Part shown: positions 8,105 through 17,339 of the stretch, in pieces
Position numbering within the stretch: the stretch's first letter is position 1
Layout: each line of letters starts with the position of its first letter
NCBI GenBank assembly: GCA_902493275.1
Contig: CABUOQ010000021.1
Location: 1-34,511, forward strand
Direction: 5' to 3'
DNA length: 34,511 nucleotides
Source of the DNA: an uncultured Bacillota bacterium
GTDB taxonomy: Bacteria > Bacillota_I > Bacilli_A > RFN20 > CAG-449
Notes under the pieces: model-generated
Told to the model about the DNA's origin: nothing
What the model saw: the letters and a program-made list of their open reading frames with translations, nothing else
Databases searched by the model: none
Translations under genes and position numbers: made by a program

Positions 8105-8964
8105 TTAAGCCAACTCTAATTTCAGAAATTCGATTTTACCTTTCCCTTCGTAATAAAAATAGAGCGGTTTAACGGATGACTTCGTAATTTTCGTTTCATA
8201 ACAAACCCAATTCTCCGACGGACGAATACAAATCTGGCGAATATTTTTATCTTTTTTCTTCGTTGAAACGTACATATTTCCTTTTCCGTTTTCTTTCAAC
8301 CAAAGCCGAACTTTCGACTTCCTTCAAAACCGAAAATCTACCAAAGTTTTTCTGCCTATATTTGCAATAAACCGCTCGTCGTTTTTATGGGTTATCTGCA
8401 GTACGCCCTTTCCCCGATACTGTTGGAAATATACCGCATTTTTCCGTTTGTAAGCACACAAGCGATTGCGGCGGAATACCCCCCTTTGCCCGAAAGCGCA
8501 TCTCCATTCAATCTGCAAAAAATAATTTAGACTTGGGCGATTGAGACGTCATCCGCTATCTTTATTTCTTCTTCGCAAGCCTGACGGCTGTAATCGCGTA
8601 CAAAATCTTCCGCAAGAGTTATCGTAAACGACAACGCTGATAGGATTTTTATATCCGTGTTTTCCTTTTTCGCCCAATACAGTAATAGAGATAATATTTC
8701 CCGTCGTTGCCGCGAACAACGTCGGGCGCATAGACATACTTCAACTTATCGCCGTATTGTAGATCTTGATTAGTACTATATGAAACACCCTCGAAACGCC
8801 AATCGTTAAGATTATCTACGAGCGCGAAATAGACAACTTAATCAAGCATACAGTAAATGTTACCGCCATCTTTGTTGTGAAAGCCGTATAAATAGACTCT
8901 GTCCCCCGAAAACGTGCGTTTCGCCGTCGAGGATACATTCATATAGCGATAAAAACGGATTCAT
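8105..8964 (-). pseudogene. Decayed family 43 glycoside hydrolase
   Basis: Minus-strand fragments in all three frames add up to a GH43 protein (beta-xylosidase/alpha-arabinofuranosidase type). The start (MNPFLSLYECILDG) overlaps the GH1 stop as ATGA. The reading frame breaks at a five-C run (8903-8907). It resumes as VYLYGFHNKDGGNIYCMLD, meets an in-frame TAA (8838-8840), then continues LNDWRFEGVSYST and KYVYAPDVVRGNDGKYYLYY. It breaks again near 8672, shifts near 8605 into YSRQACEEEIKI, and later gives DERFIANIGRKTLV and the C-terminal PLYFYYEGKGKIEFLKLEL. The middle of the catalytic domain is also missing. Several independent lesions in a short stretch, with intact neighbours, indicate real decay. 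It was the last gene of the glycosidase operon. Confidence 0.85.
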
Positions 8965-10283
8965 TTTATAATTGATCCGTTAGTTTCTATAATTCTCTTA
9001 TAACGATAAGCGGAATTTTTGAGTGTGCGCTTTTGCGTTTTGAAATCGACGTAAATAAGTCCGAAACGCGGATCGTACCCTTCCGCCCACTCGAAGTTAT
9101 CCATAAGCGTCCAATGCTGATAGCCTATAACGGGTATGCCCTCTTTTATCACTTTTTTAAGATTGCCTATAAAGCCGTCAAGAGCCTTGCACCGTTCATC
9201 GTCGTTTACGTTGCCCTTTTCGTCCGGCATATCATTTGAACAAATGCCGTTCTCGGTAATCATAATAGGCAGGTGGTATCTCTCATAGATAAATTTTACC
9301 GTCCAATATAGCGACCTTTCGTCAATTACCCAACCGAGAGAGTTAGTGCGAAGTTTGGACTTATCAATACCTTTGTCGCCGCCCCACGCCGAATAGTTAA
9401 ACGCTTCGTAGTGATTAATACCTATAAAGTCAAAATCAACCTTGAAATTTTTAACCTTTTTGCCGCCGTTGCGATAAACGCCGTAAGCCGATACAGACTT
9501 TCCTGCAAGAATGGGATCCATCCACCAACGATTATTCATCGTTCCCATGCTTTTATAGAAAGATTTTTTGCGAGCTTCTTCAATGCTTGCGGGCGTTTCG
9601 TCTTTCGGGATAAACGCGCCCGATGCAAAAGACAAACCTATAAGCGGTTTTTTCTTGGCATATTTGCGGATAAGTGAAACAGCCTCCGCGTTAGCTTGCA
9701 TAAATATCTTCGTAAATTTAGGTAACGATAAATAACGTCTTAAAAAAGGCGCGTGAATACCCTGCATATAGCCGTTCATCAAAAAACATTGTGGCTCGTT
9801 AAAGGTTATCCAATATTGCACTCTATCAGATAACGCTTCTACAACCGTTTTAACGTAAAAACAAAAATCTTTTACGACGTCTTTTTTGAGCCAACCTCCC
9901 TTTTTATATTGCCATAGCGGTAAATCCCAATGATAGAGTGTTACGAGCGGCTCAATGCCGTTTTTAATAAGCTCGTCAACGAGATTGCTGTAAAAAACAA
10001 GTCCCTCTTTATTTATCTTCCCTTCTTCGGGAACAATTCGAGGCCATGACACGGAAAAACGATAGGATTTGAATCCTAACTTTTTCATTAGCGCAATATC
10101 TTCTTTATATCTATGATAATTGTCACAGGCGGTATGGCAATTCTCGCCGTGCTTCACCTTTTGCGTAGGCGCGACATCCCAAATAGATGGTGTTCTGCCG
10201 CCCTCGTTCCATGCGCCCTCAATTTGTGTGGCAGCAGTTGCCGCTCCCCACATAAAGTTTTTTGGAAATTCGTTGTTAATCAT
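8961..10283 (-). CDS. GH1 beta-glucosidase (non-phospho type)
   Basis: 440 residues, a full-length family 1 (beta/alpha)8 enzyme. It opens with the family signature FPKNFMWGAATAATQIEGAW. The acid/base Glu163 is in TFNEP and the nucleophile Glu344 in ITENG. NFEWAEGYDPRFGL (396-409) has the Glu-Trp pair that contacts free O4/O6 of glucose, rather than the Ser/Lys/Tyr pocket of 6-phospho-beta-glucosidases. Unphosphorylated glucosides are therefore expected, consistent with the ion-coupled symporter of the operon. There is no signal peptide, so it is cytoplasmic. GAGGGA precedes the ATG, and the gene starts 15 bases after the GH78 stop. Its stop overlaps the start of the decayed GH43 gene. Beta-galactosidase or beta-fucosidase activity cannot be excluded. 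Confidence 0.93.
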   Translation of the reverse strand: MINNEFPKNFMWGAATAATQIEGAWNEGGRTPSIWDVAPTQKVKHGENCHTACDNYHRYKEDIALMKKLGFKSYRFSVSWPRIVPEEGKINKEGLVFYSNLVDELIKNGIEPLVTLYHWDLPLWQYKKGGWLKKDVVKDFCFYVKTVVEALSDRVQYWITFNEPQCFLMNGYMQGIHAPFLRRYLSLPKFTKIFMQANAEAVSLIRKYAKKKPLIGLSFASGAFIPKDETPASIEEARKKSFYKSMGTMNNRWWMDPILAGKSVSAYGVYRNGGKKVKNFKVDFDFIGINHYEAFNYSAWGGDKGIDKSKLRTNSLGWVIDERSLYWTVKFIYERYHLPIMITENGICSNDMPDEKGNVNDDERCKALDGFIGNLKKVIKEGIPVIGYQHWTLMDNFEWAEGYDPRFGLIYVDFKTQKRTLKNSAYRYKRIIETNGSIIK

Positions 10284-10298
10284 ATTGCGTTCCCTCGC

Positions 10299-12458
10299 TC
10301 ATATTATTTTTTCGGTAAATGTATATTTTCCGCCGCCAACTTTTTTTTGACTACCCGACGGCAATATAATCAGACTTTCGGTATGTTCGGGTATTTCAAC
10401 GATTAGTAAAAAATCGTTTCCTTTTACTTCCCAATGTGAAGATATTTTCCCGAACGGCGTTTGCGTATAGGCTTTTGCGCTCTTTAATCCGCCGCCCACA
10501 ACAGGCTGTATTTTCGAACGTCTATATCCGCCTTCGACGGCTTCTATTCCCGCAACCCGACGATATAAAAAGTCCCCGACGCTTCCGTAAGCATAATGAT
10601 TGAACGAAACCATACCTCTTAAAGAAACTTTCCCTTTTGCGTTGATTGCGTTCCACCGCTCCCACATAGTCGTTGCTCCAGCATTTACCTCATACAGCCA
10701 CGACGGGCAAGCGTCCTGCATCAACAACTTATACGCTATATCGGCATAACCGTTGTCTGCAAGTGCGAATAAAAGATAAGGCGTACCCGCAAACCCCGTA
10801 CTTAAACGGTAATTATTCTTTTCTACAAGACGGACTAAATTTGTGGCAAAGGCTTTGCGGTATTTACCCGCCATACCGAAGTATAACGGCAAAACGTATG
10901 CGGACTGAAATTCGCCTTTAATCGTTCCATCGTCGTTTACAAACCTACGGATATATCCTTGCGATATATTATCAAACAGCGCGGCATACTTTTCCGTTTC
11001 GCTTTCTTTATTCAGTAATTTTGCAATATTACCCGCAATCTTAACCGTATTTGCAAAGTAGCACGTTCCGACGTACTTACCCCTGCACTGCCACTCTTTA
11101 TATCCCGTGTCCGGCGCACACCAATCACCGTACTGAAACCCTTTATCCCATACGAAATCGGTTAAATGCGTTAATCCGTCGTCAATATACTTTTTAATAC
11201 AGTCATACTGTTCTTCCAATAATTTTATATCCGCACACGCAAGATAAGCTGACCACGGAACTATTGCACAAGCGTCTGCCCAAACGGGCGCAGAACGCAA
11301 ACTTGCAGTATTCAAACAGGGAACTGTATCGGGAATTTGTCCGTGTTCGCCTTGATCGTCGCGCATAGACTGCAACCACTTCCCGTAGAATTTATCCATT
11401 GAAAAATTGAAACATGCAGTACGGGAAAATACAGACGTATCCGCCGTCCAACCCATTCGCTCGTCGCGTTGCGGACAGTCCGTAGGTATATCTACAAAAT
11501 TAGATTTTGCACCCCATTTAACGCAGCTTTGAAGTTTATTCAGTCTTTCGTCCGAACAGATAAATCCGCCTATTTCTTTAATATCCGAATAAAGCGCCTT
11601 CGCCGTCAGCTTAATATTTTCTGGCGATATGCCTATCACTTCGACATATCGAAATCCCATATAAGTATGCAACGGCTCATAGCTCTGTTCGCCCTCTTTG
11701 GCTATATAGACAATCCGTGCTTTTGCGCTTCGTAGCGGCTTACGGTAAAGCTTGCCGTTTTTCAAAACCTCTGCGTGGTAGAAAGTTATTTTTTGTCCTT
11801 CTGCTGCATTGAGTTTTACGTCTATTACCCCTGCAAAATTTTGTCCGAAGTCGTATATATAACCCTGCTTGGACGGAAAAACTTTGACGGGTTCAAGTTG
11901 CTCGTGAGCGACTACGGGTGCAACGGTTGCAGTTATTTCTGGCGTAAACGGCAAACTTATTTCCTGTGCCGCACAAACGTCTTTAATATCATGCGTAGCG
12001 TCGTACACTTCGCCCTCGTAAATTCCAGCGCTAATATACCGATTAGAGCATACGCGGCAACTCTTATCCGAGCAGATTTTTTCTGTATGCCCATCCGCAT
12101 ATTCTATTGTCATATCGAACAAAAGCGCAACGCGGTCAAAATAATTTTTGTCTTTCTTTTTTAGTCCGAACGTGCCTACCGCCCAACCGCCTGAAACTAT
12201 AAATGACAATATATTTTTGCCGCTTTTGAGTTGTGCGGTTACGTCGTAACATTGCCGCTGTAATTGTTTATGATATGAAGTGAAACCCGGCGTAAGATAA
12301 TATGCGCCGATACGCTCTCCGTTGAGGTTAGCGCTGTATATTCCGATAGCCGTGCAATAAAGCACGGCTTTTACCTCATCGCTTTGCAAAGTAAATTCTT
12401 TTACAAAGCATTGCGGACGCGCGGATTTAATATTATTTTTTGATACTATCCACCCCAT
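10299..12458 (-). CDS. GH78 alpha-L-rhamnosidase
   Basis: 719 residues. It removes terminal alpha-L-rhamnose, for example from rutinosides, neohesperidosides, saponins or plant oligosaccharides. An N-terminal beta-sandwich region (about 20-290) includes YSANLNGERIGAYYLTPGFTSY, typical of the family. The (alpha/alpha)6 catalytic domain begins near 295 and has the hallmark DCPQRDERMGWTAD (327-340) with the presumed acid Glu333. TMWERW holds the presumed base Glu600. A C-terminal beta domain follows (about 630-719). There is no signal peptide, so it acts inside the cell on imported glycosides. It begins 5 bases after the GH3 stop with only a weak ribosome-binding site, so translation is probably coupled to GH3. 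Confidence 0.93.
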   Translation of the reverse strand: MGWIVSKNNIKSARPQCFVKEFTLQSDEVKAVLYCTAIGIYSANLNGERIGAYYLTPGFTSYHKQLQRQCYDVTAQLKSGKNILSFIVSGGWAVGTFGLKKKDKNYFDRVALLFDMTIEYADGHTEKICSDKSCRVCSNRYISAGIYEGEVYDATHDIKDVCAAQEISLPFTPEITATVAPVVAHEQLEPVKVFPSKQGYIYDFGQNFAGVIDVKLNAAEGQKITFYHAEVLKNGKLYRKPLRSAKARIVYIAKEGEQSYEPLHTYMGFRYVEVIGISPENIKLTAKALYSDIKEIGGFICSDERLNKLQSCVKWGAKSNFVDIPTDCPQRDERMGWTADTSVFSRTACFNFSMDKFYGKWLQSMRDDQGEHGQIPDTVPCLNTASLRSAPVWADACAIVPWSAYLACADIKLLEEQYDCIKKYIDDGLTHLTDFVWDKGFQYGDWCAPDTGYKEWQCRGKYVGTCYFANTVKIAGNIAKLLNKESETEKYAALFDNISQGYIRRFVNDDGTIKGEFQSAYVLPLYFGMAGKYRKAFATNLVRLVEKNNYRLSTGFAGTPYLLFALADNGYADIAYKLLMQDACPSWLYEVNAGATTMWERWNAINAKGKVSLRGMVSFNHYAYGSVGDFLYRRVAGIEAVEGGYRRSKIQPVVGGGLKSAKAYTQTPFGKISSHWEVKGNDFLLIVEIPEHTESLIILPSGSQKKVGGGKYTFTEKII

Positions 12459-12463
12459 AATTT

Positions 12464-14929
12464 TTATTTACGCTCAAAGTTCTTATTTACTTCGCTCTTG
12501 AAAATAAGTTCTAACACACGCGTCACCGATATATCTAGAGCTGCGCGGTCAACCCTGCCTTCCTTCAAATCTTTATACAGTTTTTTCTGCGTGGTTTCGT
12601 GTCCAGGCATAATCAAATCGTTGCCCGAATTGATTGCACCGTAATAAGTGGCGGGATCACAAGCCGTCCAATCGGACATAACAAGTCCGTCAAAACCCCA
12701 TTCGTCGCGTAGAATATTCGTTACCATTTCACGGCTATTGCACACATAAATACCATTGACAAGGTTATAGCAAGACATAACAGTCCATGGTTTACCTTCG
12801 GTAATTGCTATGCGAAAAGCACGCAAATACAATTCGCGCATAGCACGTTGCGACACGTTGGAAGAATTGCGGTAACGGTTATCTTCTTGGTTATTGCAGC
12901 AAAAATGCTTGACGGTAACACCGACGCCTCCCATAGACTGAACTCCGCGTGTAATTGCCGCCGCCATTTTACCCGAAACAAGTGGATCTTCCGAATAATA
13001 CTCGAAGTTACGTCCGCAAAGCGGATTGCGGTGAATATTCATCCCTGGCGCAAGCCATACGGAAACGCCGATTTCCAACATCTCACGTCCCATAGCACGT
13101 CCGATTTCTTCCAAAAGTTCAATGTCCCACGTCTGCGCTTGTAGCGTTTCGTTGGGCCAAGCCGTCATATATCTATATGCAGGTCTGCCTTTTTCTGGTT
13201 TGGCTCTTGCGATAAACCCGAATTTTTTAATCCAACCCCATTGCCACATTTCGGGGACGGCTTCAATAAAACGCATACCGCCGTTTTTGAGAATGACTAC
13301 GGCTTGCGCTACGTTCAAGCCCGCAGGGCCGTCCGCCATAATGATATTGGGGATTCCCTTCTTCAACAGTTTTGTGTTTGTGCGTCCCGCCGCACCCATA
13401 ACAGCGTTATATGATTTCAGCTTATAACCTCCGCCAACGACGAGCATTGTTTTTTGCTTATCGTTTAACCGCGCGACTATGTCTTTAATATCCTGCGAGA
13501 ACTTCGGAGTATAAACTCCGTGAGTTATAAGTTCGATAGCGGAACAATCAACGCTTACGCGGGGAAGCGATTTATCGTATTCGATGGAAGCGGTATTGCT
13601 CTTAATATCTTCAAAATCCAATTCGCGTTTATGAACGAGCGCAACTTTTTCAAGTACGGTTTCTTTTTCAATCGTAATAACCGCGCACGGCTTTATATCC
13701 TCCGCTGACGTTCCTAAATACAACCCGTATTCGCCTTTCAAAAGCACAAAAGAGCTTACACTTTCGTCAAATATTGCCATGTCATGTATATCGAACGTCA
13801 ACGTCAATTGCTCAATATCATTCGAGTTGAGAGCTTTTGTCTTTGCAAACGCCACAAGCGATATGCTTTCTACGTCCACCTTATCGGAAGGCTTTTTAAC
13901 GTAGAGCTGCAATATTTCTCTACCCGAATATTGCTTACCCGTATTCTGCACGGTCGCTTTCAGCGTAACGATATTTCCGCTTAACTCCAACATATCGAAT
14001 TTATGAGAAAACGTCGTATAGGAAAGTCCGAAGCCGAACGGGAATCTCGGTTTTTTATTGAACGACGAAAAATAACGGTATCCAACGTATATTCCCTCGA
14101 AGTAGTCCTCCTGCTCCACGTTGCCGTTCAAATGGCTGTATGTATTGTACGAATGATAATCTTCATACTTCATAGCCCAAGTATCGGTTAGCTTGCCGCA
14201 TGGCGTTCTCTTGCCCGTGATAACTTCGGCAAGAGCGTTTCCGCCCTCCATACCACCTTGTCCGAAGAATAATACTGCATCGATGCGAACTTCGTCCAAT
14301 ATGGAAAGGTCGATGGAACTTCCGCTGTTTATAATCAGAATAAGTTTTTTATAACTTTCGGAAAGTAGTTTAATGCTTTCCGTTTCGACGTCCGATAACT
14401 TATAATCGCCTTTTACATTGTCCCTGTCGTTGCCTTCACCTGCCTGACGGGATAAAACGTAGATAGCCGTATCCGTGCTATAGTCGATTTCGTCTTTGAG
14501 TACGGGCGTACATGCGGGTAAAGGTTGCGGATGTCGATGTATTTCATCAAACATTTTCATTGTCGAAAAGACAGTATAACCTTTAATTGCGGCGTTTACT
14601 TCGTCGCGCCAAGCGTTCGTATCGTCCTCGAATTTTTTTGCCAAACGATCCATATACAACGTATCAAAGTCAAATCCTACGTTTTTCAGTCCTTCCTCAA
14701 TGGTAATACTGTGACGGTCATTGACTTCTCCGCTTCCACTACCGCCTTTTACGGTCATTCTGCTACCCGTGCCGTACAGACCTATACGACAAGGCGAAAG
14801 GGGTAGCACTCCGTTATTTTTCAAAAGAACAAAACCTTCCGCCGCCGCACGGCGGGCGATTTCCCAATGAGCGCGTTCACGCTCCGAAACGTCTTTTGTC
14901 TTCGCACCGAATACCTGATATTTAGCCAT
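12464..14929 (-). CDS. GH3 beta-glucosidase with reversed domain order
   Basis: 821 residues. In most GH3 enzymes the TIM barrel comes first. Here the alpha/beta sandwich domain is N-terminal (about 25-290, RRAAAEGFVLLKNNGVLPL), followed by an Fn3-like domain (about 305-400, GFGLSYTTFSHKF). The TIM barrel is C-terminal (about 500-821), with GMNIHRNPLCGRNFEYYSEDP, KHFCCNNQE and the nucleophile Asp753 in GLVMSDW. The reversed order is known from Butyrivibrio and Ruminococcus beta-glucosidases, which also hints at a Clostridia source for the island. There is no signal peptide, so it is cytoplasmic. AAGGAAGGG lies a few bases before the ATG. All catalytic motifs appear intact. It probably removes glucose from beta-glucosides; related members also act on xylosides. 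Confidence 0.93.
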   Translation of the reverse strand: MAKYQVFGAKTKDVSERERAHWEIARRAAAEGFVLLKNNGVLPLSPCRIGLYGTGSRMTVKGGSGSGEVNDRHSITIEEGLKNVGFDFDTLYMDRLAKKFEDDTNAWRDEVNAAIKGYTVFSTMKMFDEIHRHPQPLPACTPVLKDEIDYSTDTAIYVLSRQAGEGNDRDNVKGDYKLSDVETESIKLLSESYKKLILIINSGSSIDLSILDEVRIDAVLFFGQGGMEGGNALAEVITGKRTPCGKLTDTWAMKYEDYHSYNTYSHLNGNVEQEDYFEGIYVGYRYFSSFNKKPRFPFGFGLSYTTFSHKFDMLELSGNIVTLKATVQNTGKQYSGREILQLYVKKPSDKVDVESISLVAFAKTKALNSNDIEQLTLTFDIHDMAIFDESVSSFVLLKGEYGLYLGTSAEDIKPCAVITIEKETVLEKVALVHKRELDFEDIKSNTASIEYDKSLPRVSVDCSAIELITHGVYTPKFSQDIKDIVARLNDKQKTMLVVGGGYKLKSYNAVMGAAGRTNTKLLKKGIPNIIMADGPAGLNVAQAVVILKNGGMRFIEAVPEMWQWGWIKKFGFIARAKPEKGRPAYRYMTAWPNETLQAQTWDIELLEEIGRAMGREMLEIGVSVWLAPGMNIHRNPLCGRNFEYYSEDPLVSGKMAAAITRGVQSMGGVGVTVKHFCCNNQEDNRYRNSSNVSQRAMRELYLRAFRIAITEGKPWTVMSCYNLVNGIYVCNSREMVTNILRDEWGFDGLVMSDWTACDPATYYGAINSGNDLIMPGHETTQKKLYKDLKEGRVDRAALDISVTRVLELIFKSEVNKNFERK

Positions 14930-15003
14930 AATTACCCTTCCTTATATTTTTTGTAATGATATTTGTAACAATCCCTTTATTATGTGGATTACAACGTGCT
15001 TTT

Positions 15004-17328
15004 CTACATCACGTCTATTTCAAACGTAACGGGAACAACACCTTTCGAGCTTACAGTAACAGATACTTTACCTATCTTTTCCGTAGCACGGAATACCGCA
15101 AGCGCTCTTCCTCTGTAACTGTTATGATGTCTTGCATCGAACACTTCATCCGTCTTATAGAGTGCGCTTCCGAATCCCTGTAAAATTGCGGAATTTCCGA
15201 GAGCCTGTATTTCTACCCGCTGTTCGATATACGGCTTTAATACGCCATTTTTATCGGTAAATTCGATTTCTACAAAGCACAAATCTCTACCATTCGCGTG
15301 TAAAATCTTTTTATCTGGCGACACGTTAAGCATAACATCTCTACCGCCCGAGCTCAACTGCGACTGCGAAATTTTTCTTCCGCTTTCATCATAAGCAACC
15401 GCTTCAAGCGTACCACAGCGGTATTTTACCTTAAACGCCGCCCTATAATTCTTTAATTTCTTTGTACCGAGAACTTTTCCGTTCAACGAAAGGCTGATTT
15501 TGTGCGCATTAGAATAGACTTCTACAACCGTCTTTTTGCCTTCGTAACCATGCCACTCCCAACTATCTATTGCATTAGTAAATTGCCATGCGCCCTTCGA
15601 CGGGGTTTCTCTGCTGTGATTTAACGGCTGAACGGCAATAAACGGTTTTTCTCGCAATCCCCAAACGGTCTGCAAAAACGCCATTTGCGCAAGCGGTTTT
15701 CCCGTAATATCAATCATGCCTTGATTTGCAAGCAATGGCAAACCCTTATACGATTGATACGTCCAACCCATACAGGTTTCACCGATATAATCCCACGCCG
15801 CCCAAACGAAATCGCCGACGAGCTGTTTATACTTTTTAACCCGCTCCCAATTATATGGTAAATCGGCAGACATAGTTTCCGAGCCGACCATCATGCGTTC
15901 AGGATACTTTATAGCGTCTATATCGTAACGCGACGAAGCATAGTTGAGTCCTACTATATCGACGGACGGGGCAAATTCTTTTACGATTTTTTCCGCCGTC
16001 TTACCTTTACTTAACTTGAATAATAACCAACCGAGCCTTCCGGCCCAATAATTGAAGAAAGCCGATCCCGTTTTTTTATCTTTATATTTTTTTCCTTCGG
16101 GCAGGGGCTTACGCTCGTATTGCCCCTTTTCTTTATATACACCCAATCCGTGTTTTACATAAACGTCTAAAAGTACGTTCACGCCGCACGTTACTGGGCG
16201 AGTATCGTCCAAAGAGTGCAAAATATCACGCATTTGTCCGCAAAGTTTTATGCCTTTCTCGCTTGCAGTTTCGGTAACTTCGTTTCCTACGGAATACATA
16301 ATAACGGACGGATGATTGAAGTCCTTGTTTACCATTCTGCATAAAACATTTTCGTATTCTCCATAGAAGTCGCGCGAAAAATCGTGATAATCTTTCGGTA
16401 TGTACCAACCATCGAACGCTTCGTCCAAAACGTACATACCTATCTTATCGCAAGCGTCGAGAAGCGAACGCGGCGCAGGGTTGTGCGATATTCGCAAAGC
16501 GTTAAATCCCTGTCGTTTTAAAATACGCACTCTACGTTCTTCCGCGTCGGGATATGTACACGCACCCAAAACGCCGTTATCGTGATGAATACACCCGCCG
16601 CGCAGTAGTATTTCCTTGCCGTTTACAAGAAGTCCCGTTTTTGCGCTCCACTCTATTTTGCGAATACCGAAAGTCGTTTTAACGCTTTCTCCGTCTTTTT
16701 CGGCAACGCAGGTATATAGTTCTGGATTTTCCGCCGACCATAGTTTTGCGTCGGGGATTTCATACTTTCCCGTTTGACCTTTTATAATAAGTTTTCCCTC
16801 GTAATAAATGCTTATGGTTGCGTCCTCGTCCGCCATCACCTCTATGACGGCAGGGGAATAGGAAATAGTTTTTACCTTAATCTCTTTCGGCGCATTTAAA
16901 GGAGAAATTATAAGCCACACGGGACGATAAATGCCGCTTCCCGAATACCAACGGCAGTTCGGAAAAAGAGAATTATCTACTGTTACTTCGACGATGTTGT
17001 TTCCTACGATCACAAAATTCGTAATATCTGCGGTAAATTCGGAATAGCCATATTTATTCTCGCAAACCTTCGTTCCGTTGATGGTTATGGTTGCATTACG
17101 GTAAACGCCTTCAAAAAACAACTCAATGCGCCTTGCCGCTTGCTCGCTACTAACGACAAAATCTTTTTTATAACGATATTTTCCGCCGGGGAAGTATCCG
17201 CTATTTACACCGCCCATACAACTTGCGTAACGCTTTTCCGTAAGCATTGCGTCGTGCGGCAACGTAACGATTTTTTGCGTACCATCGTCTTTTATAAATA
17301 TCCAATTACTATTAAAGTCAATAGTCAT
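15004..17328 (-). CDS. GH2 beta-galactosidase-like enzyme
   Basis: 774 residues. Domain order: jelly-roll sugar-binding domain (about 1-140, RWYSGSGIYRPVWL), Ig-like domain (about 145-225), TIM barrel (about 230-540), DUF4982-like Ig domain (about 570-640, VVEVYSNAHKISLSLNGK) and a final beta domain. In the barrel are RGGCIHHDNGVLGA, the acid/base Glu350 in YSVGNEV and the nucleophile Glu484 in VGSET, followed by FVWAAWDYIGE. The layout matches the beta-galactosidase branch of GH2, but beta-glucuronidase or another exo-activity is possible. There is no signal peptide, so it is cytoplasmic. AAGGAT precedes the ATG, and the gene starts 11 bases after the symporter's stop. Confidence 0.9.
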   Translation of the reverse strand: MTIDFNSNWIFIKDDGTQKIVTLPHDAMLTEKRYASCMGGVNSGYFPGGKYRYKKDFVVSSEQAARRIELFFEGVYRNATITINGTKVCENKYGYSEFTADITNFVIVGNNIVEVTVDNSLFPNCRWYSGSGIYRPVWLIISPLNAPKEIKVKTISYSPAVIEVMADEDATISIYYEGKLIIKGQTGKYEIPDAKLWSAENPELYTCVAEKDGESVKTTFGIRKIEWSAKTGLLVNGKEILLRGGCIHHDNGVLGACTYPDAEERRVRILKRQGFNALRISHNPAPRSLLDACDKIGMYVLDEAFDGWYIPKDYHDFSRDFYGEYENVLCRMVNKDFNHPSVIMYSVGNEVTETASEKGIKLCGQMRDILHSLDDTRPVTCGVNVLLDVYVKHGLGVYKEKGQYERKPLPEGKKYKDKKTGSAFFNYWAGRLGWLLFKLSKGKTAEKIVKEFAPSVDIVGLNYASSRYDIDAIKYPERMMVGSETMSADLPYNWERVKKYKQLVGDFVWAAWDYIGETCMGWTYQSYKGLPLLANQGMIDITGKPLAQMAFLQTVWGLREKPFIAVQPLNHSRETPSKGAWQFTNAIDSWEWHGYEGKKTVVEVYSNAHKISLSLNGKVLGTKKLKNYRAAFKVKYRCGTLEAVAYDESGRKISQSQLSSGGRDVMLNVSPDKKILHANGRDLCFVEIEFTDKNGVLKPYIEQRVEIQALGNSAILQGFGSALYKTDEVFDARHHNSYRGRALAVFRATEKIGKVSVTVSSKGVVPVTFEIDVM

Positions 17329-17339
17329 AGTAATAATCC

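Noticed and set aside
8105..8737. Three separate small genes on the minus strand
   Set aside because: Their translations are consecutive pieces of one GH43 protein in different frames, so they are called as one pseudogene.
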